Source: Flavobacteriales bacterium (GTDB lineage: Bacteria; Bacteroidota; Bacteroidia; NS11-12g; UBA9320). From it: 64,000 bases of DNA. Positions 32,930 to 42,684 of the stretch are shown here, one piece after another; position 1 is the stretch's first letter; each line of letters begins with the position of its first letter. The stretch is from the NCBI GenBank assembly GCA_020635395.1, contig JACJZV010000001.1, positions 310,001 to 374,000 on the forward strand, given 5' to 3'. A program made the translations under genes and the position numbers. Under the pieces are notes generated by a model. That model was not told where the DNA came from. It made no database searches and saw nothing but the letters and a program-made list of their open reading frames with translations.

Positions 32930-35170
32930 ATGAAAAAATTAAGTTTCAAAATTAGTATGTTAATGTTGCTAATGGTAGGCGGATTGCACGCCATGGCTCA
33001 GTATCCAAAAATTACCATCAAGCAATTGCAGGAGGTTCCACAGGCAAAATTATTAGCCTGCAACGATTCATCCTCTTACTATGGAGATACCGTAACGGTT
33101 GTTGGCGTTGTAACTGCCGATGCCAACCTGATTGATGTTCCGTCGAGTTCTGTACAAGGTGGTTTTCGTCCGTTTGTGCATATACTTGATACAGCCAATA
33201 GCGGCATGGGAGGAGATTTTCATGGCCTTCAAGTAATGGGTGTTTATACTGATGCAGGAGGGGCTTCATTACCGGTAACCGATGTTTACAACCTTTATGC
33301 CGGCATGATAGTTGAAATTACAGGAAAGGTAAACCGCTATCTGGGCGAAACCCAGTTAGAAATTCTTAACAATTCATCCATGAATGTAATAGGCACACAA
33401 GCCAAGCCACAACCCGTTGTGGTTGATTTGGGCGATTTGAACGATAACACTCGAACCAATAAACTCCCCACAGGCGAGCAGTATGAAGATTCGTATATCG
33501 AATTGCAAAATCTGACGGTGGTGAATGTTCAGAATTTTAATGGAAACCGTGTTAGCTTTGATGTGGCAGATGCAAATGGAAATCTAATTAATGTTTCAGA
33601 CCGATTTTTTGTTCAAAAAACAGCATCTTACACCACTACTCGAAGCAGTGCTCCTGTAAAACAAGGCTCGTTTGTGGCTCCGGTAGTTGGCACAAAATAC
33701 GATTATATTAGAGGTATAATTATGCACAGCGAAAACGGTTGCACGGGAAACAGTGGAAGAGGATATGAACTAAACCCAACCGACATAAGCGATTATAAAA
33801 AGGGAAAAACACCTCCAAGCATAACCAATGTAGTTCGCACACCATTGGTGCCAAAAGATGCCGAAAGTGCGGGAATTACTGCAAAAATCATTGATTTTGA
33901 TGGTACGGTGGCTACTGCTGATTTGTATTATAGCAGCAATATTAGCGACACCTACGATAAGTTTACGAAAGTTACCATGACCATAAAGTCAGGAACAACG
34001 GATACCTATGAAGCCACTATTCCGGGAATGAGCGAAAATACGGTGGTAAGATACTACATCTATGCAACCGACAATATTGCCCAAGGCAGCTATATGCCAT
34101 ATTCTGCAAGTGCAGCCACCAATCCCGACTTTATGTTTTATACTGTTCGAAACGGTGGTTTAACTATTTCGGATGTGCAAAAAGTGCTAAACGTGGCCAA
34201 CGATGCTTCTCCGTTTAATGGTCAGGTGGTTACTGTTACCGGGGTGGTTACGGCCAGTGCAAAGCAATATGATTTAGAAAATATTTACATTCAAGACCCA
34301 AATGCAACCGAATATGCCGGTATAAAATGTCAGGGAAACAGTGATTTGATAAAGTTGTTTAGAGGACAAGAAGTTACCGTTACTGGCACCGTGGCCGAGA
34401 GCTTTGGTTTTACAGTATTGAATGTGACCAAAGTGGTAAAAACGGGAAATGTATTGGAAGTACCCATTACCACCATCGACCCAAGCGACAGTGCTTTTTA
34501 CTTTAGCAAAGCCGCCGAAAAATATGAAGGCATGTTGGTTGGATTGGTAAATCCTGCCGGAGGAAAAGTGTATGTATCCAACCCAAGATTGAGCAATTTT
34601 GGTGAGTACTTGATTTCTACAGATGAAAACAATTCTTATGGAAAATCAAGAAGAGTACAGGCCGGAATTCAAAACACAAACAACCATAGCAGTTTATGGG
34701 TTTCCATCGTTTCGGATACAACATTAAAAGACGTTGATGGCGTGATGAATGTGGCTCCAATTAAAGCAGAAAAAGGAATGTCTTTCGATACTGTTGTTGG
34801 AGTTTTATACTATGGTTTTAGCAACTACAGTGTGCTTCCAAGAAACGATGACGATTTTAAAGGAGCGAGCGTTACCTTACCAGAAACAGACTATCCACCG
34901 ATTGTTTCTGTTAAAAATGTCGAGGCTCAAACTGGGTTTGTTTCATTTTATCCAAATCCTGCCAACGAGTTTGTAACCATTGTTATTAAACAAAACGGAA
35001 TTACCAAAGTTGAATTCGTAATTACGGACATTACCGGAAAGGCCGTGAAATCGGGCAATTTGGTGGATGCCGAAAAATGCGACATCAGCAATTTAAACGC
35101 TGGAGTTTATATGATTTCAACCAGCTCAAATGGGCAGGTTTTAGGTAATTTCCGATTAATCAAAAACTAA
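32930..35170 (+). CDS. Secreted protein with OB-fold-like repeats and T9SS type A sorting domain
   Basis: A 746-residue protein with a signal peptide (MLLMVGGLHAMAQ) and a standard C-terminal T9SS type A domain (VSFYPNPANEFVTIVIKQNG ... FVITDITGKAVKSG ... NLNAGVYMIS ... FRLIKN). Two related segments, near residues 40-165 and 410-510, carry the pattern GDTVTVVGVVTAD / GQVVTVTGVVTAS, then a ligand-like IQDP/HILD motif and GxxVxVTGxV. This pattern is typical of OB-fold, DUF5689-like modules in exported proteins of the phylum. It is second in the operon, 29 bases after the first gene. Probably released or attached to the surface. Confidence 0.82.
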   Translation: MKKLSFKISMLMLLMVGGLHAMAQYPKITIKQLQEVPQAKLLACNDSSSYYGDTVTVVGVVTADANLIDVPSSSVQGGFRPFVHILDTANSGMGGDFHGLQVMGVYTDAGGASLPVTDVYNLYAGMIVEITGKVNRYLGETQLEILNNSSMNVIGTQAKPQPVVVDLGDLNDNTRTNKLPTGEQYEDSYIELQNLTVVNVQNFNGNRVSFDVADANGNLINVSDRFFVQKTASYTTTRSSAPVKQGSFVAPVVGTKYDYIRGIIMHSENGCTGNSGRGYELNPTDISDYKKGKTPPSITNVVRTPLVPKDAESAGITAKIIDFDGTVATADLYYSSNISDTYDKFTKVTMTIKSGTTDTYEATIPGMSENTVVRYYIYATDNIAQGSYMPYSASAATNPDFMFYTVRNGGLTISDVQKVLNVANDASPFNGQVVTVTGVVTASAKQYDLENIYIQDPNATEYAGIKCQGNSDLIKLFRGQEVTVTGTVAESFGFTVLNVTKVVKTGNVLEVPITTIDPSDSAFYFSKAAEKYEGMLVGLVNPAGGKVYVSNPRLSNFGEYLISTDENNSYGKSRRVQAGIQNTNNHSSLWVSIVSDTTLKDVDGVMNVAPIKAEKGMSFDTVVGVLYYGFSNYSVLPRNDDDFKGASVTLPETDYPPIVSVKNVEAQTGFVSFYPNPANEFVTIVIKQNGITKVEFVITDITGKAVKSGNLVDAEKCDISNLNAGVYMISTSSNGQVLGNFRLIKN

Positions 35171-35187
35171 TTTTAAGAGAGCAAGTC

Positions 35188-36654
35188 TTGTTCAAAGCAC
35201 AAAAAAATAAGAAAGCAAGCACGGCAATTATTGCATTAATTGGCGTGCTTTTTGGCTTTCTGTTAGATGGTTGCAAAGAAGACCAATTGCTTGAAAATCA
35301 AACACCCGACACCCATCTGTCTATCGAAAAAATAAACCTCACCGGAGAAAATAGGCTGAATAGCAGCGTATATATAACTTGGTACGGCACGGATGTGGAT
35401 GGAAGAATTATCGGCTACGAGTTTTCTACCGACAATTCCAATTGGTTTTTTACTACCCGTCGCGATAGTGTATTTCGCTTTGATATTGAACCGGGAAAAG
35501 ATACCACTGATATTGATTTTTATGTGCGGTCTATTGATGATAAAGATGCCCGAGACGAAACGCCGGCTCATTTAAAAATACCTTTGCGAAACTCAGCTCC
35601 CGAAGTGCATTTCGATGACGAAAGTATGCCTGTTGACACGGCTTTTAGCGTGGTAACTTTCAGGTGGAATTTTAATGACCCTGATGGTAACCATACAGTG
35701 ATAAAAGCATTGTTAAAAGCAAACAACGGCAGTTGGGTAGAAATTGACCGAAGCAAATTCATGCTCAGTATTCGACCACAAAATGCAAAGCAAACCGGGG
35801 TGGTTTCTGCCAATATTTATTACAATACCGATATTTCAAAAGTTGGAGCAACAATTGACGGCATTAACAACAACGGCAATAATACTTTTTATCTAAAGGT
35901 AATAGATTTTGCCGGAACCGAGAGCGTTGCAGACACCTCAGAAAGCATTTTTGTTAAAGCTCAAAATTCTGATTTACTGCTCATTAGTGGCCAGCCAAGC
36001 AACGTAAACCAGGCATACGGCAGATTGGTGAAAAACAGTTATGGTAGCTTTGATGCCATCGATTTTGCTGCCGACAACGGACAATATCAACCAAAATTTT
36101 GGAACCCGACTTTCTCTTTATTAACCGAGCTATATGACAAATTGGTATTAAATGCCGATCAAAGCTTGTTTACCAATTCCATAACCGGGCAAAGTGGATT
36201 GCTACTAGAATTTGCAGCCCCTGTATTGCAGAATTACAACAATAAAGGTGGGAAATCATTTATCATTACCAGTTTTCCTGCGGGTTATGTGCCAACCCCA
36301 ATCAGCGGGGCGGTGCCTATAGATAGCTTGAGTACCACTAGTGGTCAGGCCGTTATTTATCGAGATTCAAGTATTTTCTCATCAGATGCCACTTGGCCAA
36401 CGTTGCAGCCGGGTAACAACGTTATTTTGGGTCTCGACCCATTTGTACCGAGCGTGGATGGCGAAGCCATTTATCAAGCTCAAATTTCTACTTTTGGTGC
36501 ATGGAAAGGGTCAAATGTAGTAGGTGCTGTCCGAAAAAGAAATGGTAAAATAAATCAAGTGTTTTTTAGTGTGGAGTTGTACTTGTTCAACAAAGACGAA
36601 GCCAAGCTGAATGCTCTTTTCGACAAGGTTTTAAACAAAGAATTTAATTGGTAA
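35188..36654 (+). CDS. Surface lipoprotein with Ig-like repeats, unknown function
   Basis: A 488-residue lipoprotein: signal AIIALIGVLFGFLLDGC with lipobox LDGC, then KEDQLLENQTPDT. The N-terminal half has fibronectin/Ig-like segments (SSVYITWYGTDVDGRIIGYE; VVTFRWNFNDPDGNHTVIKA) resembling domains that handle peptides or glycans on the cell surface. The start is TTG 35188, since no ATG precedes the signal. Third in the operon, it overlaps the receptor gene by 7 bases. It occupies the position a SusD-like lipoprotein would have beside a TonB receptor but does not look like SusD. Confidence 0.72.
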   Translation: MFKAQKNKKASTAIIALIGVLFGFLLDGCKEDQLLENQTPDTHLSIEKINLTGENRLNSSVYITWYGTDVDGRIIGYEFSTDNSNWFFTTRRDSVFRFDIEPGKDTTDIDFYVRSIDDKDARDETPAHLKIPLRNSAPEVHFDDESMPVDTAFSVVTFRWNFNDPDGNHTVIKALLKANNGSWVEIDRSKFMLSIRPQNAKQTGVVSANIYYNTDISKVGATIDGINNNGNNTFYLKVIDFAGTESVADTSESIFVKAQNSDLLLISGQPSNVNQAYGRLVKNSYGSFDAIDFAADNGQYQPKFWNPTFSLLTELYDKLVLNADQSLFTNSITGQSGLLLEFAAPVLQNYNNKGGKSFIITSFPAGYVPTPISGAVPIDSLSTTSGQAVIYRDSSIFSSDATWPTLQPGNNVILGLDPFVPSVDGEAIYQAQISTFGAWKGSNVVGAVRKRNGKINQVFFSVELYLFNKDEAKLNALFDKVLNKEFNW

Positions 36655-39470
36655 GATACGCACTCATATCGTTTTTTCTGTTGTTCTCATTTTTGGGAGA
36701 AGCCCAAACAGGTGTTTTGAAAGGAAGAATAACCGATGCCACGTCAGGTAAGCCGCTCGATTATGCCGGGGTTCAATTGGTGGGTAGCTATTTTGGTGCA
36801 AACTCTGATGCCGATGGGAATTATAAAATTGAAAAAATAAAACCCGGAGACTATTCCATTAAGGTAATGTATGTTGGCTATGTTGAGCAAATCATAACCG
36901 GAGTAACAATAAAAGCCAATGAAGAAACCACTTTGAACGTTAAAATGGAATCACAATCGCACTCTTTTGAAGTGGTTACCGTGACTGGAAGAAGAAGTGT
37001 TGTGAATTTGGACGATGCAAGCTCCAGTGTAAAAGTGGGGCAAAATGACATAAAAGATATGAACGTGCGAGACGTTCAGGAAGTGGTGGGATTGCAGGTG
37101 GGTGTTTCTAAAACCGCCGATGGACTTCAAATAAGAGGAGCCAGAGTGTATGAAACGCAATATGTGGTAGATAACATTACGGCACAAGACCCTTTGGCCG
37201 GAACTGGTTTTGGAGTGCAGGTTTCCAGCGGTTCTATTGGTGAGATGGAGCTAACAACCGGAGGCTCGGGTGCAGAACATGGCGATGGAAGTTCGGGAGT
37301 AATAAATACCACTATCAGAGAAGGTGGTGAAAAATTTGAATTGTCTGGTAGCTTTCAAACCGACAACGGCGGCGTTTATAATGGTGCAGGCCAATGGAGA
37401 ACCGACCTAGGAGACTTGAGTTTTTCGGGAACCATACCGAAGACCAATAAAAAATTGACCTATTTTGTCAATTCTACCTTCAAATGGAGTGATACCTATT
37501 TTGGGGCAACTGCCAGTCAATTGCACAGTTCATTAAATCCTTCAAATGATTCGTTTTGGGCACCTCGACAGGACAATCAATACAGCAATACCATAAAAAT
37601 AAGCTACGATTTAAGACGAGGAACAAAACTGACATTCACCAATCAGCACAGTTTGGCCATCAATCAAAATACCCGAACACTGCAAATTGTGGGGTTTGAT
37701 GCCATTCTTCAACCTGGGTTTCAATTTGAAAGAAGCCTTAATTTAGATAATGCCACCACCTATACGCACAGTGCAAATCTTACGGCCATCAATTTAAAAC
37801 ATTCCATAAACGAAAAAACCATTTTGAGGTTTACTGTGGGAAGATTGTTTACCAACCTGCGTGCCGATGCCAATGGCAGACCCTTTAGAACCGAAACAGT
37901 TGACCAATTGTATGACGAATATTCGATTGTTACAGACCCTGTGCGGGTTTTTAATCCAAACGACAGCATCAAATATGTGTTGCCTGGTCCTGGTTTGATA
38001 AACAATGGGGGCATCAGTGGCACTTGGCACGACCACTTTGTTGAGGAATACACCATCAAAGGAAGTGTTAAATATTTTCCGAAGAAAAAGACCAACCAAT
38101 ACACCTTTGGTTTTGAGCAAAAATTCAACAATTATCAGTGGGTAGATGTCTATAAACCCTGGGTAGGGGCACCTATTTATGTAAATGATTCAGTTTCTAC
38201 CCCATCTATTTCCATTGGTAGTAGCAACGATATTTGGAATGTAAAACCAAACTCAGGAGGCTTATATGCCATAGATAAAATAACCTACAACGGCATTGTG
38301 GCCGAGCTGGGTTTGAGGCTAAACTATTGGGCAGCCGGAAAATTTGCAGATGATGCAGTAAAAGCGGCAAACTCGCCGGTTATTGACCAAGTGAGGGAAG
38401 ATTACATGCGAAAAACTTTCGGACTATTTGGACTGAGATACAAAATGCGAATGTTGCCAAAAATAAATGTGAGTTTTCCCGTTACCACCAACAACTCACT
38501 TTATTTTAACTACTCACATTCTATGCGACTACCGCATCCACGCTTTTTGTATGCGGGCTTAGATCCTGAATATCAAGACCGTTCGTTTTTGTCGAATATT
38601 GGCAATCCAGACCTAAACCCGGAGGTTAATGTGAGTTATGAAATCGGCTACAAAACCCAAATCAACAAGGACTTTGGAATGACATTCTCGGCCTACAACA
38701 ACAATCGTTTTGATTACATCGTGAGCCGACGGGTGATAGTGAACGACCAAACGGGAAGGCCCGTAACCAAAGTGATGTACATCAATCAGGATTATGCAAA
38801 AATTATTGGGTCAGAGTTTAGCACCACCTATCGCGTAAAAGATTTTATGCGATTGTTTTGGAACGTGAGTTATCAGGTAGCCCGCGGAAAATCAAATTCA
38901 GCCAGAGAATCGAGCCTTCAAATAGAACAAACGGGAGAAGTGCCACTCAGCACCGAACAATATTTGGCTTGGGATAGACCATGGAATACCACTTTTGGTA
39001 TTGCCATAACTTACGATACTTCTTTAAAAAGGCTACCCACTTGGCTCAAGAACACTCAGGTATTTTTATCCAGCAATTACCAAAGTGGCTATAGATATAC
39101 GCCTCAGCGGCTGGATGGCTACAATGCCCTGGGCCGACCACAATATACACCCATTACCAGCCAATATTTGCAGAAAAGAGCCAAGCCATGGTTTAATACC
39201 GATTTGAAAATTAATAGAACAATTCGGTTTAGTGAAAAAGGAAAATCGGGCATGACCATTAGTTTTGAAGTTCGAAATTTGTTTAACAACAAAAACCCAC
39301 AAATCATAAACCCCATTACCGGAAACGCCTACGAACCCGGTGATGATGTGCCAAACGATTGGAGAGATCCTCGTTATGAGAGCCCTGTGGAACGGGGTAC
39401 ACCACCCAACGATCCAAGCCGATATCTGGCTCCGCGTCAGTATTTAATAGGATTGAGGTTTAGGATTTAG
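36648..39470 (+). CDS. TonB-dependent outer-membrane receptor with carboxypeptidase-like N-terminal domain
   Basis: A 940-residue receptor that would import or gate a substrate across the outer membrane using TonB energy. After the signal (LISFFLLFSFLGEAQ) comes a CarboxypepD_reg-like domain (GVLKGRITDATSGKPLDYAG ... GDYSIKVMYVGY), then the plug (EVVTVTGRRSVVNLDDASSS ... LQIRGARVYETQYVVDNI), and the barrel to the C-terminus (YLIGLRFRI). No canonical TonB box can be picked by eye. The start is TTG 36648, overlapping the lipoprotein gene. Located as the last gene of the operon with two exported proteins and a lipoprotein, suggesting a joint surface complex. The substrate is unknown. Confidence 0.88.
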   Translation: MVRYALISFFLLFSFLGEAQTGVLKGRITDATSGKPLDYAGVQLVGSYFGANSDADGNYKIEKIKPGDYSIKVMYVGYVEQIITGVTIKANEETTLNVKMESQSHSFEVVTVTGRRSVVNLDDASSSVKVGQNDIKDMNVRDVQEVVGLQVGVSKTADGLQIRGARVYETQYVVDNITAQDPLAGTGFGVQVSSGSIGEMELTTGGSGAEHGDGSSGVINTTIREGGEKFELSGSFQTDNGGVYNGAGQWRTDLGDLSFSGTIPKTNKKLTYFVNSTFKWSDTYFGATASQLHSSLNPSNDSFWAPRQDNQYSNTIKISYDLRRGTKLTFTNQHSLAINQNTRTLQIVGFDAILQPGFQFERSLNLDNATTYTHSANLTAINLKHSINEKTILRFTVGRLFTNLRADANGRPFRTETVDQLYDEYSIVTDPVRVFNPNDSIKYVLPGPGLINNGGISGTWHDHFVEEYTIKGSVKYFPKKKTNQYTFGFEQKFNNYQWVDVYKPWVGAPIYVNDSVSTPSISIGSSNDIWNVKPNSGGLYAIDKITYNGIVAELGLRLNYWAAGKFADDAVKAANSPVIDQVREDYMRKTFGLFGLRYKMRMLPKINVSFPVTTNNSLYFNYSHSMRLPHPRFLYAGLDPEYQDRSFLSNIGNPDLNPEVNVSYEIGYKTQINKDFGMTFSAYNNNRFDYIVSRRVIVNDQTGRPVTKVMYINQDYAKIIGSEFSTTYRVKDFMRLFWNVSYQVARGKSNSARESSLQIEQTGEVPLSTEQYLAWDRPWNTTFGIAITYDTSLKRLPTWLKNTQVFLSSNYQSGYRYTPQRLDGYNALGRPQYTPITSQYLQKRAKPWFNTDLKINRTIRFSEKGKSGMTISFEVRNLFNNKNPQIINPITGNAYEPGDDVPNDWRDPRYESPVERGTPPNDPSRYLAPRQYLIGLRFRI

Positions 39471-39554
39471 AACTGTTTTGAGTTTAAGGTTAAAAGCCTT
39501 GCTATAAAAGTAACCCAACCTCAAAACTCCGCATTAAACTATAAACAAAAAAGC

Positions 39555-39562
39555 TACTTTTG
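39555..39562 (+). promoter_or_regulatory. -7 element of gcvP
   Basis: TACTTTTG, a perfect TAnnTTTG, 26 bases before the ATG at 39589. No glycine riboswitch is recognisable in the 118-base gap. Confidence 0.6.
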
Positions 39563-39588
39563 CACACCTATTTTTAACGAATAACACA

Positions 39589-42471
39589 ATGCAATTAAAC
39601 GTTCATCAAATTGAGTTTTTCAAAACCAGACACAACAGTCCTACCGCACAAGAAAGAGCTGAAATGCTTGCCGCCATTGGGGTTAAAAACATCGAAGAAT
39701 TAATCGATAAAACCATTCCGGCCAACATTCGACTCAATCGAGAATTGAATATTTCAGCCGCCGTAAGCGAGCAAACATTTTTGAGCAATCTCCGAAAAAC
39801 AGCCGCCAAAAACAAGGTATATAAAAGCTACATTGGAATGGGGTATTACAACACGTTCACACCCAATGTAATACTTAGAAACATCATGGAGAATCCGGGG
39901 TGGTACACCCAATACACACCCTACCAGGCAGAAATTGCTCAGGGCAGATTGGAAGCTTTGCTCAATTTTCAAACTATGGTAATGGACTTGACGGGTATGG
40001 AACTTGCCAATGCTTCATTACTTGATGAGGGTACTGCAGCTGCCGAGGCCATGACCATGTTTCACAACGTGTGTAAACGAAAAGAAGCCAATAAATTTTT
40101 TGTTGATAACAACATTTTCCCTCAAACCATAGACGTAATAAAAACCCGTGCTGTTCCGGTTGGCATCGAATTGGTGTTCGGCGATTTTAATACGGTTAAT
40201 TTGGATGAGTCGTTCTTTGGGGCTATCGTTCAGTATCCTGATTCAAATGGTGAATTAAGAGAGTATAAATCGTTTTGCGAAAAAGCACAAGCCGCCGGAG
40301 TTTTGGTAGCAGCTGCCGCTGATTTAATGGCACTTACCCTCATTGCACCACCTGCTGAGTGGGGTGCTGATGCTGTGGTGGGCAATACCCAACGCTTTGG
40401 TGTACCACTAGGATTTGGTGGACCACATGCTGCTTATTTTGCCACTAAAGATGAATACAAACGTCAAATTCCGGGAAGAATTATTGGTGTAAGTAAAGAT
40501 GCAAAAGGCAATAGAGCATTGCGTATGGCATTGCAAACTCGCGAGCAGCATATTAAACGAGACAAAGCCACATCAAACATTTGTACGGCACAAGTGCTTT
40601 TGGCTGTAATGGCCGGAATGTATGGTGTTTACCACGGGCCGCAAGGATTAAAAAATATTGCCGGAAAAATTCATGGGTTAACTCAGGTGCTTGACAAAGC
40701 ACTTGCCGAATTGGGTTATTCGCAAACCAACAAAAACTACTTTGATACCCTCAAAGTGACAAAATTGGACGTGGCTCAAATCGAAAAAATTATTTCTATT
40801 GCCGAAAGCAAAGGAATAAACCTAAGAAACGGGGGAGACTTTATTGGAATATCCATTGATGAAACCACCGAATTGGCCGATGTTCAATCAATTGCCGATA
40901 GCTTTGCAGAAGCCAAAAAAACATCAATTGATGTGAACCAGTTTGCTCAAAACCTAAGCCTTAATGTCGATAAAAGTTTTGTGCGAACAAGCGAATACAT
41001 GACCCACGAGGTGTTTCATAAATACCACACGGAGCATGAGATGTTGCGATACATCAAATTGCTTGAAAATAAAGATCTTTCATTAACCCACAGCATGATT
41101 TCGTTGGGTAGTTGCACCATGAAATTAAATGCAACTGCTGAAATGATTCCGGTTACATGGCCTGAATTTAACGCTATTCATCCATTTGTACCCCGCAATC
41201 AGGTGGATGGATATTATGAGGTTATTGACGATTTGTCGAATGATTTAGCGGAAATTACCGGATTTGCAGCCATGAGCATGCAACCCAACGCAGGTTCTCA
41301 AGGAGAGTATGCCGGATTAATGGTTATTCGTGAGTATTTTAACGATAGAGGAGAAGTACATAGAAATGTAGCCCTGATTCCATCATCGGCACACGGCACC
41401 AACCCTGCAAGTGCGGTTATGGCCGGAATGCAGGTAGTGGTAGTGAAATGTCTTGAAAACGGTTACATCGACTTAGAAGACTTAAAACTAAAAGCAGAAC
41501 AATACAAAGACAACTTGGCCTGCATTATGGTTACCTACCCCAGCACCAACGGTGTTTATGAGGAAACTATTAAAGACATTACAGGCATTGTGCATCAATA
41601 TGGCGGACAGGTGTATATGGACGGAGCTAACATGAATGCCCAAGTTGGGTTGACCAATCCCGGCATGATTGGGGCAGATGTTTGTCACTTAAACTTGCAT
41701 AAAACCTTTTGTATTCCTCACGGTGGTGGCGGCCCCGGCATGGGTCCCATTGGCGTAGCCAAGCATTTGGTGCCTTATTTACCGGGACATGCGGTTGTAA
41801 AAATTGGTGGAGATAAATCGATGTCGGCTGTTTCTGCCGCACCATTTGGCAGCTCAAGCATTTTGCTTATATCTTATGCCTATATTAAAATGATGGGAGC
41901 TAAAGGCTTGAAAGAGGCCACTGAAACGGCCATTTTGAATGCTAATTATTTAAAAGCAAGATTAGGAGAGGCCTATCCGATGCTTTATACAGGCAAAAAC
42001 GGAACGGTAGCCCACGAAATGATTGTGGATACGCGAGTGGTTAAAGCCACATCAGGTGTGCAGGTAGAGGATATCGCAAAACGCCTGATGGATTATGGTT
42101 TCCATGCTCCAACGGTTTCTTTCCCTATAGCTGGAACCTTGATGGTTGAGCCAACCGAGAGTGAAAGCAAAGAGGAATTAGACCGATTTGTAGATGCTTT
42201 ATTGTCTATCAGAGAAGAGATTAGAGCCATCGAAAACGGCACATACAGTCAGGAAGACAATATGTTGGTAAACGCACCGCACACAGCAGCGGTTGTTACT
42301 TCCAGCGAGTGGCCTCACAAATACAGCCGAGAAATGGCAGCCTATCCGCGTCCGTGGGTAAAAGACCGCAAGTTTTGGCCAATGGTTAGCCGCGTGGACA
42401 ACACATACGGCGACAGAAACTTGGTGTGTGCATGTTTGCCATTGAGCGAATACGAAGAACAGGCAATGTAA
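39589..42471 (+). CDS. gcvP: Glycine dehydrogenase (decarboxylating), P protein
   Basis: P subunit of the glycine cleavage system: decarboxylates glycine on pyridoxal phosphate and passes the aminomethyl group to the H protein. The 960-residue chain has both halves fused, as in most Gram-negative species. The PLP lysine is Lys705 in LNLHKTFCIPHGGGGPG. Other signatures are SYIGMGYYNTFTPNVILRNI, YTPYQAEIAQGRLEALLNFQ and MSLGSCTMKLNA-type SLGSCTMKLNAT. Genes for the T, H and L proteins are not in the window. Its own promoter and terminator make it monocistronic. Confidence 0.97.
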   Translation: MQLNVHQIEFFKTRHNSPTAQERAEMLAAIGVKNIEELIDKTIPANIRLNRELNISAAVSEQTFLSNLRKTAAKNKVYKSYIGMGYYNTFTPNVILRNIMENPGWYTQYTPYQAEIAQGRLEALLNFQTMVMDLTGMELANASLLDEGTAAAEAMTMFHNVCKRKEANKFFVDNNIFPQTIDVIKTRAVPVGIELVFGDFNTVNLDESFFGAIVQYPDSNGELREYKSFCEKAQAAGVLVAAAADLMALTLIAPPAEWGADAVVGNTQRFGVPLGFGGPHAAYFATKDEYKRQIPGRIIGVSKDAKGNRALRMALQTREQHIKRDKATSNICTAQVLLAVMAGMYGVYHGPQGLKNIAGKIHGLTQVLDKALAELGYSQTNKNYFDTLKVTKLDVAQIEKIISIAESKGINLRNGGDFIGISIDETTELADVQSIADSFAEAKKTSIDVNQFAQNLSLNVDKSFVRTSEYMTHEVFHKYHTEHEMLRYIKLLENKDLSLTHSMISLGSCTMKLNATAEMIPVTWPEFNAIHPFVPRNQVDGYYEVIDDLSNDLAEITGFAAMSMQPNAGSQGEYAGLMVIREYFNDRGEVHRNVALIPSSAHGTNPASAVMAGMQVVVVKCLENGYIDLEDLKLKAEQYKDNLACIMVTYPSTNGVYEETIKDITGIVHQYGGQVYMDGANMNAQVGLTNPGMIGADVCHLNLHKTFCIPHGGGGPGMGPIGVAKHLVPYLPGHAVVKIGGDKSMSAVSAAPFGSSSILLISYAYIKMMGAKGLKEATETAILNANYLKARLGEAYPMLYTGKNGTVAHEMIVDTRVVKATSGVQVEDIAKRLMDYGFHAPTVSFPIAGTLMVEPTESESKEELDRFVDALLSIREEIRAIENGTYSQEDNMLVNAPHTAAVVTSSEWPHKYSREMAAYPRPWVKDRKFWPMVSRVDNTYGDRNLVCACLPLSEYEEQAM

Positions 42472-42534
42472 CATGTTAAGACCTAATGGGTTTTGAAAAC
42501 CTATTGGGTAGTTAATCCAAAAATATGGTTGATA

Positions 42535-42569
42535 GAAGCCCCCGCCTGCGGCGGGGGCTTCTTGTTTTT
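42535..42569 (+). terminator. Intrinsic terminator after gcvP
   Basis: GAAGCCCCCGCC (42535-42546) pairs perfectly with GGCGGGGGCTTC (42550-42561) around a TGC loop, followed by TTGTTTTT. Confidence 0.93.
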
Positions 42570-42651
42570 AATCAAAAAAAAACATATTAAATGCGGGCTT
42601 ATATAGAACCATTTTAACATAGATTTAATGCACTTTGAAACGGCTATTTAG

Positions 42652-42659
42652 TAGCTTTG
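42652..42659 (+). promoter_or_regulatory. -7 element of the SQR-like gene
   Basis: TAGCTTTG, a perfect TAnnTTTG, 25 bases before the ATG at 42685. Confidence 0.5.
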
Positions 42660-42684
42660 AACCAGCAATTAATAGAATTTTAAA

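Noticed and set aside
35188..39470. SusC/SusD polysaccharide utilisation locus
   Set aside because: The lipoprotein beside the receptor is Ig-like, not SusD, and there are no glycan-degrading enzymes in the operon.
39471..39588. Glycine riboswitch upstream of gcvP
   Set aside because: The gap is short, lacks the tandem aptamer signatures and contains the promoter near its end.
42481..42512. Imperfect inverted repeat AATGGGTTTT / AAAACCTATT after gcvP
   Set aside because: No T-run follows and the true terminator is 25 bases further on.
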